Below the pieces are notes generated by a model that saw nothing but the letters and a program-made list of their open reading frames with translations, did no database searches and was not told the DNA's origin. DNA of 64,000 nt from Urechis unicinctus (Eukaryota > Annelida > Polychaeta > Xenopneusta > Urechidae): positions 31,824,250 to 31,888,249 of the forward strand of contig CM067343.1 in the NCBI GenBank assembly GCA_034190875.2, read 5' to 3'. Shown piece after piece: positions 1 through 10,942 of this stretch (position 1 is its first letter; every line of letters begins with the position of its first letter). The position numbers and the translations under genes were made by a program.

Positions 1-1840
1 AGCATTAAGGAGACATTCTTATTGTGTAGCGTAGTCTAGGCGTCAACATACGCGGATAGTATGTAGCAGGCAAGCACGCACAATGTTAATGGTCGCTATG
101 ACACACAAACAAGTGGAACCCTATTATTTTGCCTAATAATGGATGTTTGAGCACGGGGAATTGCTTCTTTATTGCTGCAATACATATACAACACATAGTC
201 TATTAAATACCAACGAATAAGTGCGCGGATTTCTGAATACGAGGAATATTGAGAGTAACGTATCTGTTGAAGACGACAAAGTGTGGTACTTTAAGTGCCG
301 TGAATGTTTGGTAATATGCCAGTTGCTAATCGTGTTCCTTATGCTTTATGCAACATAGATATGTATGTTTTAGCAAGAATGGCGTACGTTTCAGACAAAA
401 ATTGTACGATACGTTCTGAATTTATTCATTGTTTACATGCCGAAATGTCAGAGAGCATAAATTTACTAAACACATCTGTTTTGGAAAAAAATCACAAAAA
501 CATGCGCATAAGTAATCACAACGAGATGTATCTGCTCTTTAGAACACCTTTTAAAATATGGCGATGTGTCTTATTAGTAGTGATAAAGAGAATAGGATAT
601 ATTACAATGTCAACACAAAGAGGCTGTGCAGGGAAATGATTTAAACGATATATTGGTTTATGTCACAATGTATGGGTTTATCGGGATCGAGCCATCGCTG
701 TTTGAAGTTAAGCTTTTAAACTCTATCGAAAAATTACGCGTCTTTGTCAAAAAAATGGTGTATTTCTAACAACAAGACACATTTTACCACTGGAAAATTA
801 GCATAACAGATTTCAGCCGTGAGTAACTGCAATCAACTTTGCCAAATGTTCATAAGAACCTCGTTATAATAGTCCGGTTTTTTTGCTGATATGTTATGCT
901 GCTTCTGTTAAAGCTGGTACTGATATTACTTCAACAGGCCATTTATGTAATAGCGTTTCAGCCCTCAAGCAGCAATGAAATTAATCTGAACCTTGTCAGA
1001 CGTAAACTCGTCCCCTGTATTTAAATGTATTTAGTGAATCCGGCTGGAGGGTTATCCTTGGGACGCAACATTTATTCATCATGCTCAGTTAAATGCATAT
1101 ACAATTTTGTTAGGTCCGAAGAGGGTCTCATATCCGAACATTTTGTTGAATTCGCCTGTTTATTGATATTCACTGTACCTTTCCAAAGCTATTTGCAGCT
1201 ATTATTTGTATTATTCTCCCGCACAAATGCAAATGTCACAAACTTGATATGCACATAGCGCAAGTATTAATTTCTGGGGAGTGATATTTGGTTTTGCTGA
1301 TGGGAAGGTCTTGTGCGCACGACTGACTCGGGGGTTTTCGGGGTAGATGGGTAAAACACTAATTAATTTCCTCGTAAATGCCACTGCTCATAACTTCCAA
1401 ACAACTGTATTCCTCCAGGGCATTATATGGAACCCATTGATTGGCACAGGGTCCCAACAAAGCATTCAAACACATTTAACTTTTTTTATTTCTTCATTCA
1501 TTACACTTATTAACTCCCATCCCTTTTATTGTCAGCAGTTTCATGGGCTTTAGGAACCTCAGTTAACTAAGGCAGGTTGTTCACAAAAATTCCAAAAGAA
1601 CGCTGGTTATGTTTTAATAGGTATCAAACAAATGTATGGTTGTGCCGCTGAAGCTATTCAATTTGCACGTGTGTGAGCTCTAAAAGGAAATATTTTTGAT
1701 TAAACTAATATCCATGCGTGAATACATTGGCGACATCATTGAATATATAACAGCAAATGCACCAGCAACTATGCCTATATCGTTTTTAATATTTTTCTGA
1801 TAAATAATATTGGAGACGTTAATTTTCCATTAATTGTGAT
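1..1840. repeat. Block C: diverged copy of the large non-coding repeat unit
   Basis: The stretch aligns by eye, in direct orientation, with 47432-49090 (block A), and its part from about 1060 also with 25340-25900 (block B). Shared landmarks are AAGGAGACATTCTT near position 6 and 47438, TTCATCATGCTCA near 1076 and 48459, and GAATACATTGGCG near 1721, matched by GAATACATTAGCG near 48974. The copies differ by many substitutions and small indels, and short open frames are not conserved between them, so I read it as non-coding. The copy probably began upstream of this window. Confidence 0.75.
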
Positions 1841-3410
1841 AGACTTCAGTCAAATGGTGACCGCCGTCTTGCCATGTTTAGAAAACATGTTCTATCGTTT
1901 AGTTCAATATATCACAGATTTGTTTACTACATATGCATATTACATCAGAGAAGGCAATTGACCTGGGAAATCTAGCCAGCCAGTATTCCTACCTCTGCGC
2001 GTTTATCACCGTCGTGGAGTTCATCACAAATCTGATTGACCAATGAATGGAGACAGGGCGCCCGGGGACCAAATAATATTACTCATCGTTCTTGGCCATG
2101 CGTTGATAAATTGGCGCGTTGTCGCGTGCCAGATACGGGAAAAATAGAAATTGTTTTGTTTGTTTCGCCATTAGTTATTAAAATCAGGCCGACTATTTAT
2201 TGTGCGCGTGGCCACGCTGCGGTTGTGATCTCAAGAGATTAATTTCAGTCAAGCGCTCCCTCAACACTGCCTACACGAAGCAATGTAAATCAATTACCAC
2301 TGTGCTTTCGTGGGACTGCATCAATATCAATTCGACAAGTCTATTCATGGCATTTGGCTCATGAATCTCCTTATGCTGAATAAACGTTATTTGTCGCTAT
2401 CAGACATCACATGTTCCCCGTTTCTATTATTATCCTTCACTTTTCTACTCTGTTCATTGAAATACAGCCTTCAATGTTAGACTACAATGCGTAAAAAACC
2501 AGTACAGGGGAGTTTCCTCCACGTGGATATCTACATCAACACGCCATGCAAGCCGTAACGTCACTTCGAGTGACACATAGCACGACTTGAGTTAAATACG
2601 CAAGGTGTGATTCAGGGAACGTTCTTTCGCATCATTGCGAAATGAAGTCCGCTATTATGCTTTTCATGACAACGGCTCAGTTGCATGTGGTATGTTATAG
2701 AAGTGGATGGAATCGCATTGTTTATACCAACAGTTGTACCTTGACACTAACACCCTGGTGTTGATCAAATGGTCAATATGTATATCTGCGCCTTAAACAC
2801 TTCTCGATCAGCGGAAAAGCTAACACATTTATCCAATAAGAATACATGTATGCGGTATTATATCATAGAGTTATCGTCATTATAATACATAACATCACCC
2901 AAGGATAATTGAAATCTTGCTGTGTCAGCCAATCATTTTCCGAGAGATTCGACTCAGTATAGCCTGAATACAGTTGTTGAGTATATACATAACTCATTAA
3001 GTTGGACGCTGATTATGTTCTTTTATGACTGATATTTGCCACGTTGACAGACTGGTAGCTACCATTGATGTAGTAATACATTGAGGTCGTGCTAAGACAG
3101 GGGGCCTTGTACTGGCGAGTCATGCTGACGTAACATTTTAGTTTCAATCAGTTTTTAGAACACTAAGAGACATATTTCTATGCGAGTACGACCCGTTGAA
3201 TAATTCATGTACTCGTAGTCGCCTTTGTCAAATCTCAAACCACACAGTTTTGTCTGATTCATGAAGCCTAACTCTAGTTGGACTATGATTGTCTTTTGTT
3301 GCATTTACATCAAACATCCGCACCGTAATTGCAAACAAATTGAATGTAGTTATTCGGTTAGTATGTGATTGTGTAGAAGATCATATCATGTAACCAAGTA
3401 GTATACATGG
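1841..3410. other. Intergenic, no gene seen; short match to block A
   Basis: No coding region can be supported. About 2440-2610 resembles 45490-45650 in direct orientation (landmarks CAATGTTAGACTACAATG and GACTTGAGTTAA). The rest shows no similarity that I could find elsewhere in the window. Confidence 0.5.
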
Positions 3411-3411
3411 T

Positions 3412-3434
3412 AGCGGTACTGAAACAGTACCGCT
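3412..3434. other. Perfect 10-bp stem hairpin behind the Polinton polymerase
   Basis: AGCGGTACTG (3412-3421) and CAGTACCGCT (3425-3434) are perfect reverse complements around an AAA loop. The hairpin lies about 45 bp past the 3' end of the minus-strand polymerase pseudogene. It could be a 3'-end or transcription-stop structure of the Polinton or a chance palindrome. The structure is certain, the function is not. Confidence 0.6.
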
Positions 3435-3480
3435 CCCATAACAACTACTCACCCTTTGGCAGATTACACAAGATTTTAGC

Positions 3481-6400
3481 TCACCCTAAGGGCGCCTCGG
3501 ACACGACCCCAAAACGGGGCCGAGGGGCTATTTTGTTGTGACCATAGGCCAAGGTGCTAACATCATCCGCAGCTGTTAACCTCTTTGAGTCTAAGGGAGA
3601 GAGGGACACATTGTTGGCCTGGAGCCTATATAACTTATGGCCATCACTCCGTAGCATATTCATTCCATGGCAAAACTGCTTCTTGGTGAACAGAGACTCC
3701 ATGTATTGTGGCTTAGGTGTTTTTTTAACCAGAACCTTCTTCACTCCCTTAGCCCTTTAACCTCACCATCATCAGACATTAGAATAGAGTACATTTTTGG
3801 GCGAAGACCAACATACTCCTTAACAGCCACACCAGCACATCCATCTTTCATCTTCCCTAGCATCTTCTTGTTTACGTCCGAGAACAAGGGATGGGAAGGA
3901 CTATAATTGCTGGTATCACAGAGGTCACTATCTTCTTTCATATCCGCATACACGTCAGCTGTGCGGATCTCCAGAAGCAGCGAATCCGTGTCCGTGTACA
4001 ACAACCCAAGGTTGTTACCGTATCTGGGCTTCATGGTATTGTCGTACATCAGATGCTTTGAAAGATCAAGAATACACACGCCCACATACACTTGACGATT
4101 TAAGACCAAGCGGCTTGTATGCATATGCAGGGCAGCCAGATCATCATCGAAAACCTTCTGTCGAGCATAGGCGGGGCTTGCAACAAGCTTGCATTTTTTT
4201 TCCTCTTCCGCCGAGCGTACAATTTTAATTTGAGATTCTCTATTGTTTTGCCAAACACAGAGCTGTTCATCAGCTTGTACAGGTCCTTTTCAAAGTCGCT
4301 TGTAGCAGCCTTACGCAGGTATGTGTTCATGCGAATGTAAGGCTCCATACGGGGACTGATTGAATACAAGCGCACGGTGTATTTTGATAAGCCTCATTCA
4401 CACGGATAGGTAAAGTTTGAGGTTCCTATAGTGGACCACATACTTTTCTTTATTGCGCAGATTCCGCAGTAGCTTTTCAATTCCATTTCCGGTTTTCCCC
4501 AATGCACCTAGGAGATCCTTTTGGTAGTCTGACAACCATTCGCACTGCACAGACATGTGCTCTGGCTAGTGGATAATCATTGTGATTAGCATGTAGCTCT
4601 GCAGGGTATTCCAGATCAACTTCGCGTATATATCCGATATCAGCATTGTCGGAATGGTCCTGTATCTGTAGATCGGCCGGCTGATCAACCCACTAAGTAC
4701 CCGCAGTAGGCAAACGTTGAGTCACTGCCCACCTATACAGGTTGTTAGCGTCAAGGTACTGGATATATCCGGCTTATCCTGCTCAAAGCGCTCTACGTAC
4801 GGGTTACTAGCTTTAGCATGGCGACGTGATACCATGCTTATGCCACCGCGCATACCCTTCTCAATAACCAGGTGTTTTTCAAAGTAAGTGAGAATTTCGA
4901 GTTCCACCCCTGTGCTTTTAAGAAGCGCATCCCATGAAAGGCCAGGACTGGTATAGCAGTGAGCTGGATCTAAGCCATACTGCTTAAGTTTTGAGGAATA
5001 TCTCAAACACATCGGCCAAGAGTAGTACATCTATGCAAAGGTACAGGTCATGATAGTCACCAATGTTTTTACAAACATTGACGCTCCAGACATAGTCTGC
5101 GGCAGAAATTCCTCGCTCAGAGCGATTGCTGTAGAACTCTTGGATTGATGGGAGCAGGGCATTGAACTTGCTCCAGCCATCCATAAACTAGCAGGGGTAT
5201 CCCCCTTCCCCAGTAGCAGCCGGCGTTTAACTTCATCAGGCTCATACTTGGCCGTTACTCTAAAGGCCTCTGGGTTGTTTGCAGATACCAGCCTGTCAAG
5301 TGAGACTAGTAGCAACTGGGCACTATCAATAAAGCGTAACTGCCTGATCGATCGAGACATGTACTTCTCCATATTGTTTGGAATACAGTTGATCTTCTCT
5401 TCCACTTTGCTTATAGCCTGCATTAACAGGTGGGAGTCATAACCCTGAAGGTTATGGACGACGGTTGTTTTAGGATTCCATGCATTATGAGCCACCCCTC
5501 TATACCTGGCTGTTAAATGGCAGTGGTCGCAGACAGAGCCCCTACCCAGCTATTTGTTTCACACATGACAAAGGGTTGCTGCCTTGTGCACTCTTTTGTT
5601 CTCTCGCGTAATGCGCATGGGGACAGGCTTTGATAGAACTGCTTTGATTTTGAGCTCTTCCTGCTGCAGGGCGAGCAAGAATTTCCTCACAGTGTTGCCT
5701 CCTCCATACACCACATGGGGTTCGGTTTGACCCTCACACATAACAACAACATAACCGTAGCCACATGGCTCATGTTCCTCTGTTTTCTGCTTTTTGTTCT
5801 TGAAAGGTTCAAGCGCAGGACCAGGAAGTTTCACCGTAAGCGCCTCAAGGTCAGCGTCGATAACATAAGGGGAATCTAGCTGCTTCTGCCAGTTCTGGAA
5901 GGATAGTATGTTTTTCCCTTCCTCGGGCATGTCCACTCGGACGAAGGTTTGCCCTATCCCCATACACTCAGGTTTGTGTTTAGCAAGCAGTTTCTCCGCA
6001 GTATAACCATGCAAGCATCGCTCGCAGAAGAACTAGCGGTGCTTGGTCTTAAAAGCAGGTGATTCAAATCTTTGATTTGCGTGTAATGAAACCCGCAGTC
6101 CTTCTCAACCAACATGAGGTTTATACGGGTACTCGAATGCTTTCTGATGCAGTGAACGATGATGGCCTTCGCTTCCCAGCCAAATACGTTCAGGGCGACG
6201 CCAAGATGCTTTTCTACCTTCTCAATATGTGGCATGGGTGTTGGATATTCCACGCCTCTACCTTCAAACAGGGTTAACAGCCACTTAATTTTATAGTTAG
6301 ATAGCCGATGTGGGTTCTTGGCAACCGGGGACAGAGCCGCTTCAAGAGACCATAGAATGCAGTATGGGTCGTTTGTATTTTTAACGCTTATGATTACCTT

Positions 6401-7286
6401 CTTAACCGCCAGCTTTCTCGGCAGTTGCGGGTAGGTGCTACCTTTCAATGGCTGGTTGTTGGCAATATCAATCCACAGAGTTGTGACTGACTCGAATTCC
6501 CAACCGGACCCTCTATTAATCCATTTCTCCAACCGCTCTTGGATATTAGCGTTACACTGGTCCAGCGCATCGTTAATATCTTATGAGGAGAGAACCACCT
6601 GCTGCTTATTACGCAATACAGGCTCAGCATACTCAGTGCTGCCATCATCAGTGTTCCTGGGGAGTGTTACTTTCAAGGCAAACAGACACTTAATTACACT
6701 TAGATCTTCTACATCACCAGACAAAAATTTTGCTTCTTCTGATGCATGCCTTTAAAGATCATAAAGAGGTCCGAGCTAAGGAACGTTCGTCACCCATCCA
6801 CTACAATAGTTTCTAACAGTCCACCTAGTCATCTTGAAGGCAAGACGCGCTGTGGGGACTGGGTTGAGGGGACGCGCCGGGCAGGGATTTGTCTGCGATT
6901 GGCAGGGCTGAGGACAAGGGTGCGTGTATTCCGCAAAACTCTTGCGTACAGGGCCTATTACAGGGGACTTTCTTTCCAAGTAATATCCACGGACACTTAT
7001 TTTCAAATAATTCCATTGTTATGTATATTAATCCCTAATGTCTTATGGGTAATACCCTCTGGCGGCAACTGGGTATCGAACAGCACTACAAGCAGCTCCT
7101 CCCATTCAAAGCCACGGAGTGGTCCATCTAACAAATAGTATAGTACAGACTCACCAGATTTAGTGACAGAGCGCCCAATCCGGAAAACATTGAATGAGCG
7201 CACAGGGTCAGTGGCCCAACGCTGGTCTTGCTCCACCTCACCAGGTTGGGAGAGGTATTGAACGCCAACACCAGAGGGATGCTTTT
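3481..7286 (-). pseudogene. Polinton/Maverick protein-primed DNA polymerase B, degenerate
   Basis: Remnant of the family B, protein-primed polymerase that replicates Polinton/Maverick elements. Read on the minus strand, conserved pieces occur in the correct order: an N-terminal piece (7283-7003); a piece with WINRGSGW and WIDIANNQPLKG (about 6755-6045); a zinc-binding stretch CERCLHGYT with HKPEC; Exo I DADLEAL (about 5858-5838); CDHCHLTARYRG; Exo II HNLQGYDSH (about 5456-5430); Exo III YHDLYLCIDVLLLADVF (about 5043-4993); motif A YLDANNLY (4758-4735); motif [12 protein letters not shown] (4276-4244); catalytic motif C YTDTDS (3998-3981); and a C-terminal basic tail. In-frame stops lie at 6583-6581, 6035-6033, 5561-5559, 5552-5550, 4695-4693 and 4400-4398. 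Reading-frame shifts occur near 6050, 5185, 4990, 4770, 4355, 4130 and 3743. It cannot encode one protein. Introns could explain a few shifts but not the stops inside conserved motifs. Confidence 0.93.
6766..7002. other. GC-rich segment interrupting the polymerase remnant
   Basis: Between the N-terminal polymerase piece (ending near 7003) and the next recognisable piece (starting near 6755) lie about 240 bp, clearly more GC-rich than their surroundings and with no polymerase-like frame. Both strands are open here, which is likely a composition effect. It may be an insertion or a diverged part of the gene. Confidence 0.35.
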
Positions 7287-7289
7287 AAA

Positions 7290-7707
7290 CCAGGAGCCCA
7301 TGGAGTTTTGTTTAGCATTGCAAGTACAAAAGGTTTGAGGCATGCAACATGTTGATTAGGGTCAATGTACAATCAAATGGCCATTCTTAAGTTTCCACGC
7401 CTGTACCAACTCTAGGGGGAGCCACTCAAAATATCCCAAATTTAGATTTAATTAGCATAACTGAGTACATGTATGAAACCAATGATAAAATGTTCATTTT
7501 TAGGGTCTAAATAAAGATCCATCTTTCTTAACCCTCAACTCCTGTACTTAATCCATTTAAGAAAGCCACTAATTAGCGCTAATTAGCAATTTAATTAACA
7601 TAATTGAGTACATCAACGAAACCTTCGCTAATGGATTTGGTAGGTTCACCCAACTAAGAAAAGTGGATTCTTAAGTGCCAAAAACTGTACCGTGACCCCT
7701 TAAGAAG
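7290..7707 (+). repeat. Left terminal inverted repeat
   Basis: Reverse complement of 10525-10942; the one clear difference is AAAAACTG here against AAAACCTG there, near the inner edge. It contains the perfect 18-bp palindrome CTAATTAGCGCTAATTAG at 7569-7586. Its inner two-thirds recur directly at 7743-8007. Confidence 0.9.
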
Positions 7708-7742
7708 GGGTCAAAGGTCAGGGTCAGTTCAACCAGGGCTAT

Positions 7743-8007
7743 AATTAGCATAACTGAGTACATGTATGAAACCAATGCTGAAATGTTCATTTTTAGGTTG
7801 TAAATGAAGATCCATCTTTCTTAACCTGCAACTCCTGTACTTAATCCATTTAAGAAAGCCACTAATTAGCGCTAATTAGCAATTTAATTAGCATAATTGA
7901 GTACATCAACGAAACCTTCGCTAATGGATTTGGTAGGTTCACCCAACTAAGAAAAGTGGATTCTTAAGTGCCAAAACCTGTACCGTGACCCCTTAAGAAG
8001 GGGTCAA
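7743..8007 (+). repeat. Second direct copy of the inner left TIR
   Basis: Direct repeat of about 7450-7715 with a period near 293 bp, from AATTAGCATAACTGAGTACA to CTTAAGAAGGGGTCAAAGG. It repeats the CTAATTAGCGCTAATTAG palindrome at 7862-7879. The right end has only one copy, so the duplication is restricted to the left end. Confidence 0.88.
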
Positions 8008-9017
8008 AGGGGAAGATCGAAAGAACTCGACAGTTTTGTGTTCAGGTACATAGATTTTAATTAAAATTCTAGTATCTATGATTTTTTTACTGAAAAGACA
8101 AACAATGAGAAACTACATCACTAGTGACTCATGCAACATACTGTAAGTTGTTGGACTTGCTGATCGATTTTGACCATAATGAAGGGTGATTGGGGTATAC
8201 ACACACATGAAGTGACTTCCTGAAATAGAGAGACTTGCATCTCCCATGCTAATGACTGAATTCTTGTCCCCTTAAAACATTTTGCAAAGAAACTTACATG
8301 CAGGTTTTGATTGCATTGACAGACTATGGGAGTAATATGCCAATTTCTGCTTTTCAGTTTGAAATTAAAATTCTCAATGATTCGAAATTTCAACCAGAAA
8401 AATGCAGAAATTCGCCTTATTTTCTTCATTGCAGGCCGAGCTGATTCCACAGTGCTGATTAGCAATGCACCATATTTTGAATATTAACCCAAACATTATC
8501 CAGTTACATACATGCTACATCGAATTTATTGTCTTTGAAAAATTTGGCTATATACATATTGTAGGCCTATGTCTTCAACAAACAGGAGAACTGGGCATGC
8601 AGTGCTCATCACCAGTACAGAGAAACATCTCAAGTGCTTCATCTACATAATTGTACTCATTTTAAGTTGGGTAAATAGTGTATATTTAAAGTAAGGTCTA
8701 TGCAAAAAGACAATGATTGTGGCAAACAAAGTAACGAAAAGAATTATTCCATTTTTCCCCAAATATCACTAGGAAGGCAAGCATTTCCCTGAAACATCAT
8801 TTTTATCACTGAGTTTCCTTTTGGTTGAATGCGGTCAAAGCAAATGATGCAAAGCCATGCTTCTGAAATACACGGCTAGCCTCATCATTAAGAACTACAG
8901 ATTATTTTTTGTGTATCATGAATGTAAGTAACGAGCAATTTAGCTGCCATAGCAGGGGTCAAAGTGGAACAAGGTGTTAAAGGTCACAGGCAGCATAAGG
9001 TTTTTCCCCACTTGCAC

Positions 9018-9440
9018 CTAATCCTCTTCTTCTGTCCAGTCTGACTCATCATCAGAAGAGATTGTCATGTCTACATCTTCAGCGTTTTCATCATCATCAT
9101 TGACGACCTCGCCTTGTTCCGGAATAAGGGTACCTGGCATCTGGGGTCCTTCATGCCATATTGGCATGTAACATCCATTTTCGAGATCCCAACCATTTGA
9201 TGCATCTGGGTGTTGTTGGATTTCAGCAGAATCTGCCTTTGCCCACATTTGTGCAGCAAATGCAGCTCGTTTCAAATGCACATTCAGCTCTGCCTCACAA
9301 GGGGGAATGGCACTAGCATTTATTCCTTTCAACTTTTCCAATGGATTCTTTGGCAAGGACTTTGGTCCATAGCCTTTTTCAAACATCTTGTACCTATGTT
9401 CATTTAATGTCAACTTGGTGTTTTCCTTGTAGTAAGGGGC
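9018..9440 (-). CDS. 3' coding fragment of an element-associated protein of unknown function
   Basis: A minus-strand open frame that enters from an in-frame stop just upstream (near 9446) and has no convincing ATG, so it looks like a last exon or a truncated 3' end. The visible protein ends with a strongly acidic tail (NDDDENAEDVD... DWTEEED). Upstream of this are the motifs PPCEAELNVHLKRAAFAAQMW and NGWDLENGCYMPIW. From memory, this layout (short helix PPC..EL..HL.RA....W, then G-W-x-x-E-D/N-G, then an acidic tail) recurs at the C-termini of many uncharacterised, repeat-associated proteins of marine invertebrates. I do not know its biochemical role. It lies wholly inside the TIR element, which suggests that the element captured or retained only the 3' part of a longer gene. 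Confidence 0.6.
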   Translation of the reverse strand, partial: APYYKENTKLTLNEHRYKMFEKGYGPKSLPKNPLEKLKGINASAIPPCEAELNVHLKRAAFAAQMWAKADSAEIQQHPDASNGWDLENGCYMPIWHEGPQMPGTLIPEQGEVVNDDDENAEDVDMTISSDDESDWTEEED

Positions 9441-9766
9441 CTCAAATCAGAGACATTAGGCCTTGATGAAATATTACACATTATGTACTCACCTTTCACA
9501 ACTGTTTAAAATCACAAATGGAGTTGGAAGTCTTCATCGTTATCTATCGAGGAAATTTGGCAAGAAAAATTGCGGACACAGTTTCATAGGACACAAGTAT
9601 TCTCCACATAAACCATCCAGATGCACTGACCACACATTTCCAATGTTTATCTTTAGCTGGCACTGGCTCCAATACAGTATGGATTCATAATTATGCTACA
9701 TTTAAGTCATCCTGGCCCCCAGTCCTCTCACTGTTCATGCCTCTGTTACTCCAGTTTCAGCCCTGG

Positions 9767-9853
9767 CCAATCCCACGCCAATCGGTGAACTGACAGCCGG
9801 GGATACTAAATGTGTCCAATCAGAGCGCTCATCGCTCAATTACTGCATAAATA
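9767..9853. promoter_or_regulatory. Putative promoter: three CCAAT boxes and a TATA-like box
   Basis: CCAAT occurs at 9767-9771, 9778-9782 and 9816-9820, followed by a TATA-like CATAAATA at 9846-9853 in plus orientation. CCAAT boxes act in both orientations, so the cluster could also serve the minus-strand coding fragment about 330 bp away. It is the only GC-rich stretch in the element's interior. The call rests on motifs only. Confidence 0.3.
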
Positions 9854-10524
9854 TCAGAGTTGTACTAACAAGGGGAGGGCACCTCAAGATAAACAATGTT
9901 GCGATGGCCGTAGTAGAGTCATCATCGTGTAACTGATAGGTTGTTATTTTTAGACCTGACAGTGTTATACAAGGAAGCATCGATGTTTGTAGCTATTCCA
10001 TCCATGGTACTTCTCCATTTGTTATTTATATATACTGCGCTCATTTCTGGGATTAGTGAGCGATATTTGTACATGGCTACGATGAAAACAGAATATTGTA
10101 ATAAATGGATGTAATAGGTGGCTTTTGGTGGATATTTCATTGCATCTTTGAAGGTAGAAATTATGAAGGATGACATCGGGCCAGTGGACAAGAGCAATTT
10201 ATGGATCAACAATACAAGTTCACTGAATGGCTCGGGAATAGCCAGGGCTTGAACGGGAGTAACGTAGGCATGAACCGTGAGAGGTCTGGGGGTCAGGATG
10301 CATTTAAGTAGGTCATGAGATAATCTGTAGGCTTTGGTTTCAGTTACCACCCTGTTAACTAATCACAGATTTTTCCTTTATTGAGAATGCGATGAGTAAT
10401 ACCAAGGGATAAAAACTGCTTGTACTAGCCCCTGCAAAGTTCTGATTTATAATGAAGCCACATGTAGGCCTACAAGTATGCTTCATATCCATAGGTTTAC
10501 AATGTACAGATGGGGATCTAAAGA

Positions 10525-10942
10525 CTTCTTAAGGGGTCACGGTACAGGTTTTGGCACTTAAGAATCCACTTTTCTTAGTTGGGTGAACCTACCAAATCCA
10601 TTAGCGAAGGTTTCGTTGATGTACTCAATTATGTTAATTAAATTGCTAATTAGCGCTAATTAGTGGCTTTCTTAAATGGATTAAGTACAGGAGTTGAGGG
10701 TTAAGAAAGATGGATCTTTATTTAGACCCTAAAAATGAACATTTTATCATTGGTTTCATACATGTACTCAGTTATGCTAATTAAATCTAAATTTGGGATA
10801 TTTTGAGTGGCTCCCCCTAGAGTTGGTACAGGCGTGGAAACTTAAGAATGGCCATTTGATTGTACATTGACCCTAATCAACATGTTGCATGCCTCAAACC
10901 TTTTGTACTTGCAATGCTAAACAAAACTCCATGGGCTCCTGG
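10525..10942 (-). repeat. Right terminal inverted repeat
   Basis: Reverse complement of 7290-7707 along its whole length, with the third copy of the 18-bp palindrome at 10646-10663. It ends at CTCCTGG (10942). Confidence 0.9.

Larger units (their letters stand above)
7290..10942. mobile_element. 3.65 kb element with ~418-bp nearly identical terminal inverted repeats
   Basis: The sequence from CCAGGAGCCCATGG (7290) to about 7707 is repeated as its reverse complement at 10525-10942, ending CCATGGGCTCCTGG. Reading both by eye I found essentially one difference, so the element is young or its ends are homogenised. The interior holds a second direct copy of part of the left repeat, a promoter-like CCAAT cluster and a minus-strand coding fragment (9018-9440). 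The left flank belongs to the Polinton polymerase remnant and the right flank to another decayed repeat. Flanking bases (TTTAAA on the left, ACTATT on the right) show no target-site duplication. It encodes no transposase I recognise, so it is probably non-autonomous. The superfamily is not assigned. Confidence 0.85.

Noticed and set aside
6746-7138. 130-codon plus-strand frame
   Set aside because: Runs antisense over polymerase pieces and the GC-rich segment; no family motif of its own.
3481-7286. Treating the Polinton polymerase as an intact spliced gene
   Set aside because: Stops and frame changes fall inside conserved motifs where introns without splice signals would be required.
8121-8465. 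114-codon minus-strand frame inside the TIR element
   Set aside because: Composition looks random; no motif, and no continuity with the coding fragment at 9018-9440.
9922-10350. 142-codon minus-strand frame inside the TIR element
   Set aside because: No recognised motif or splice support. It is long enough to be worth a search but cannot be called a gene from the sequence alone.
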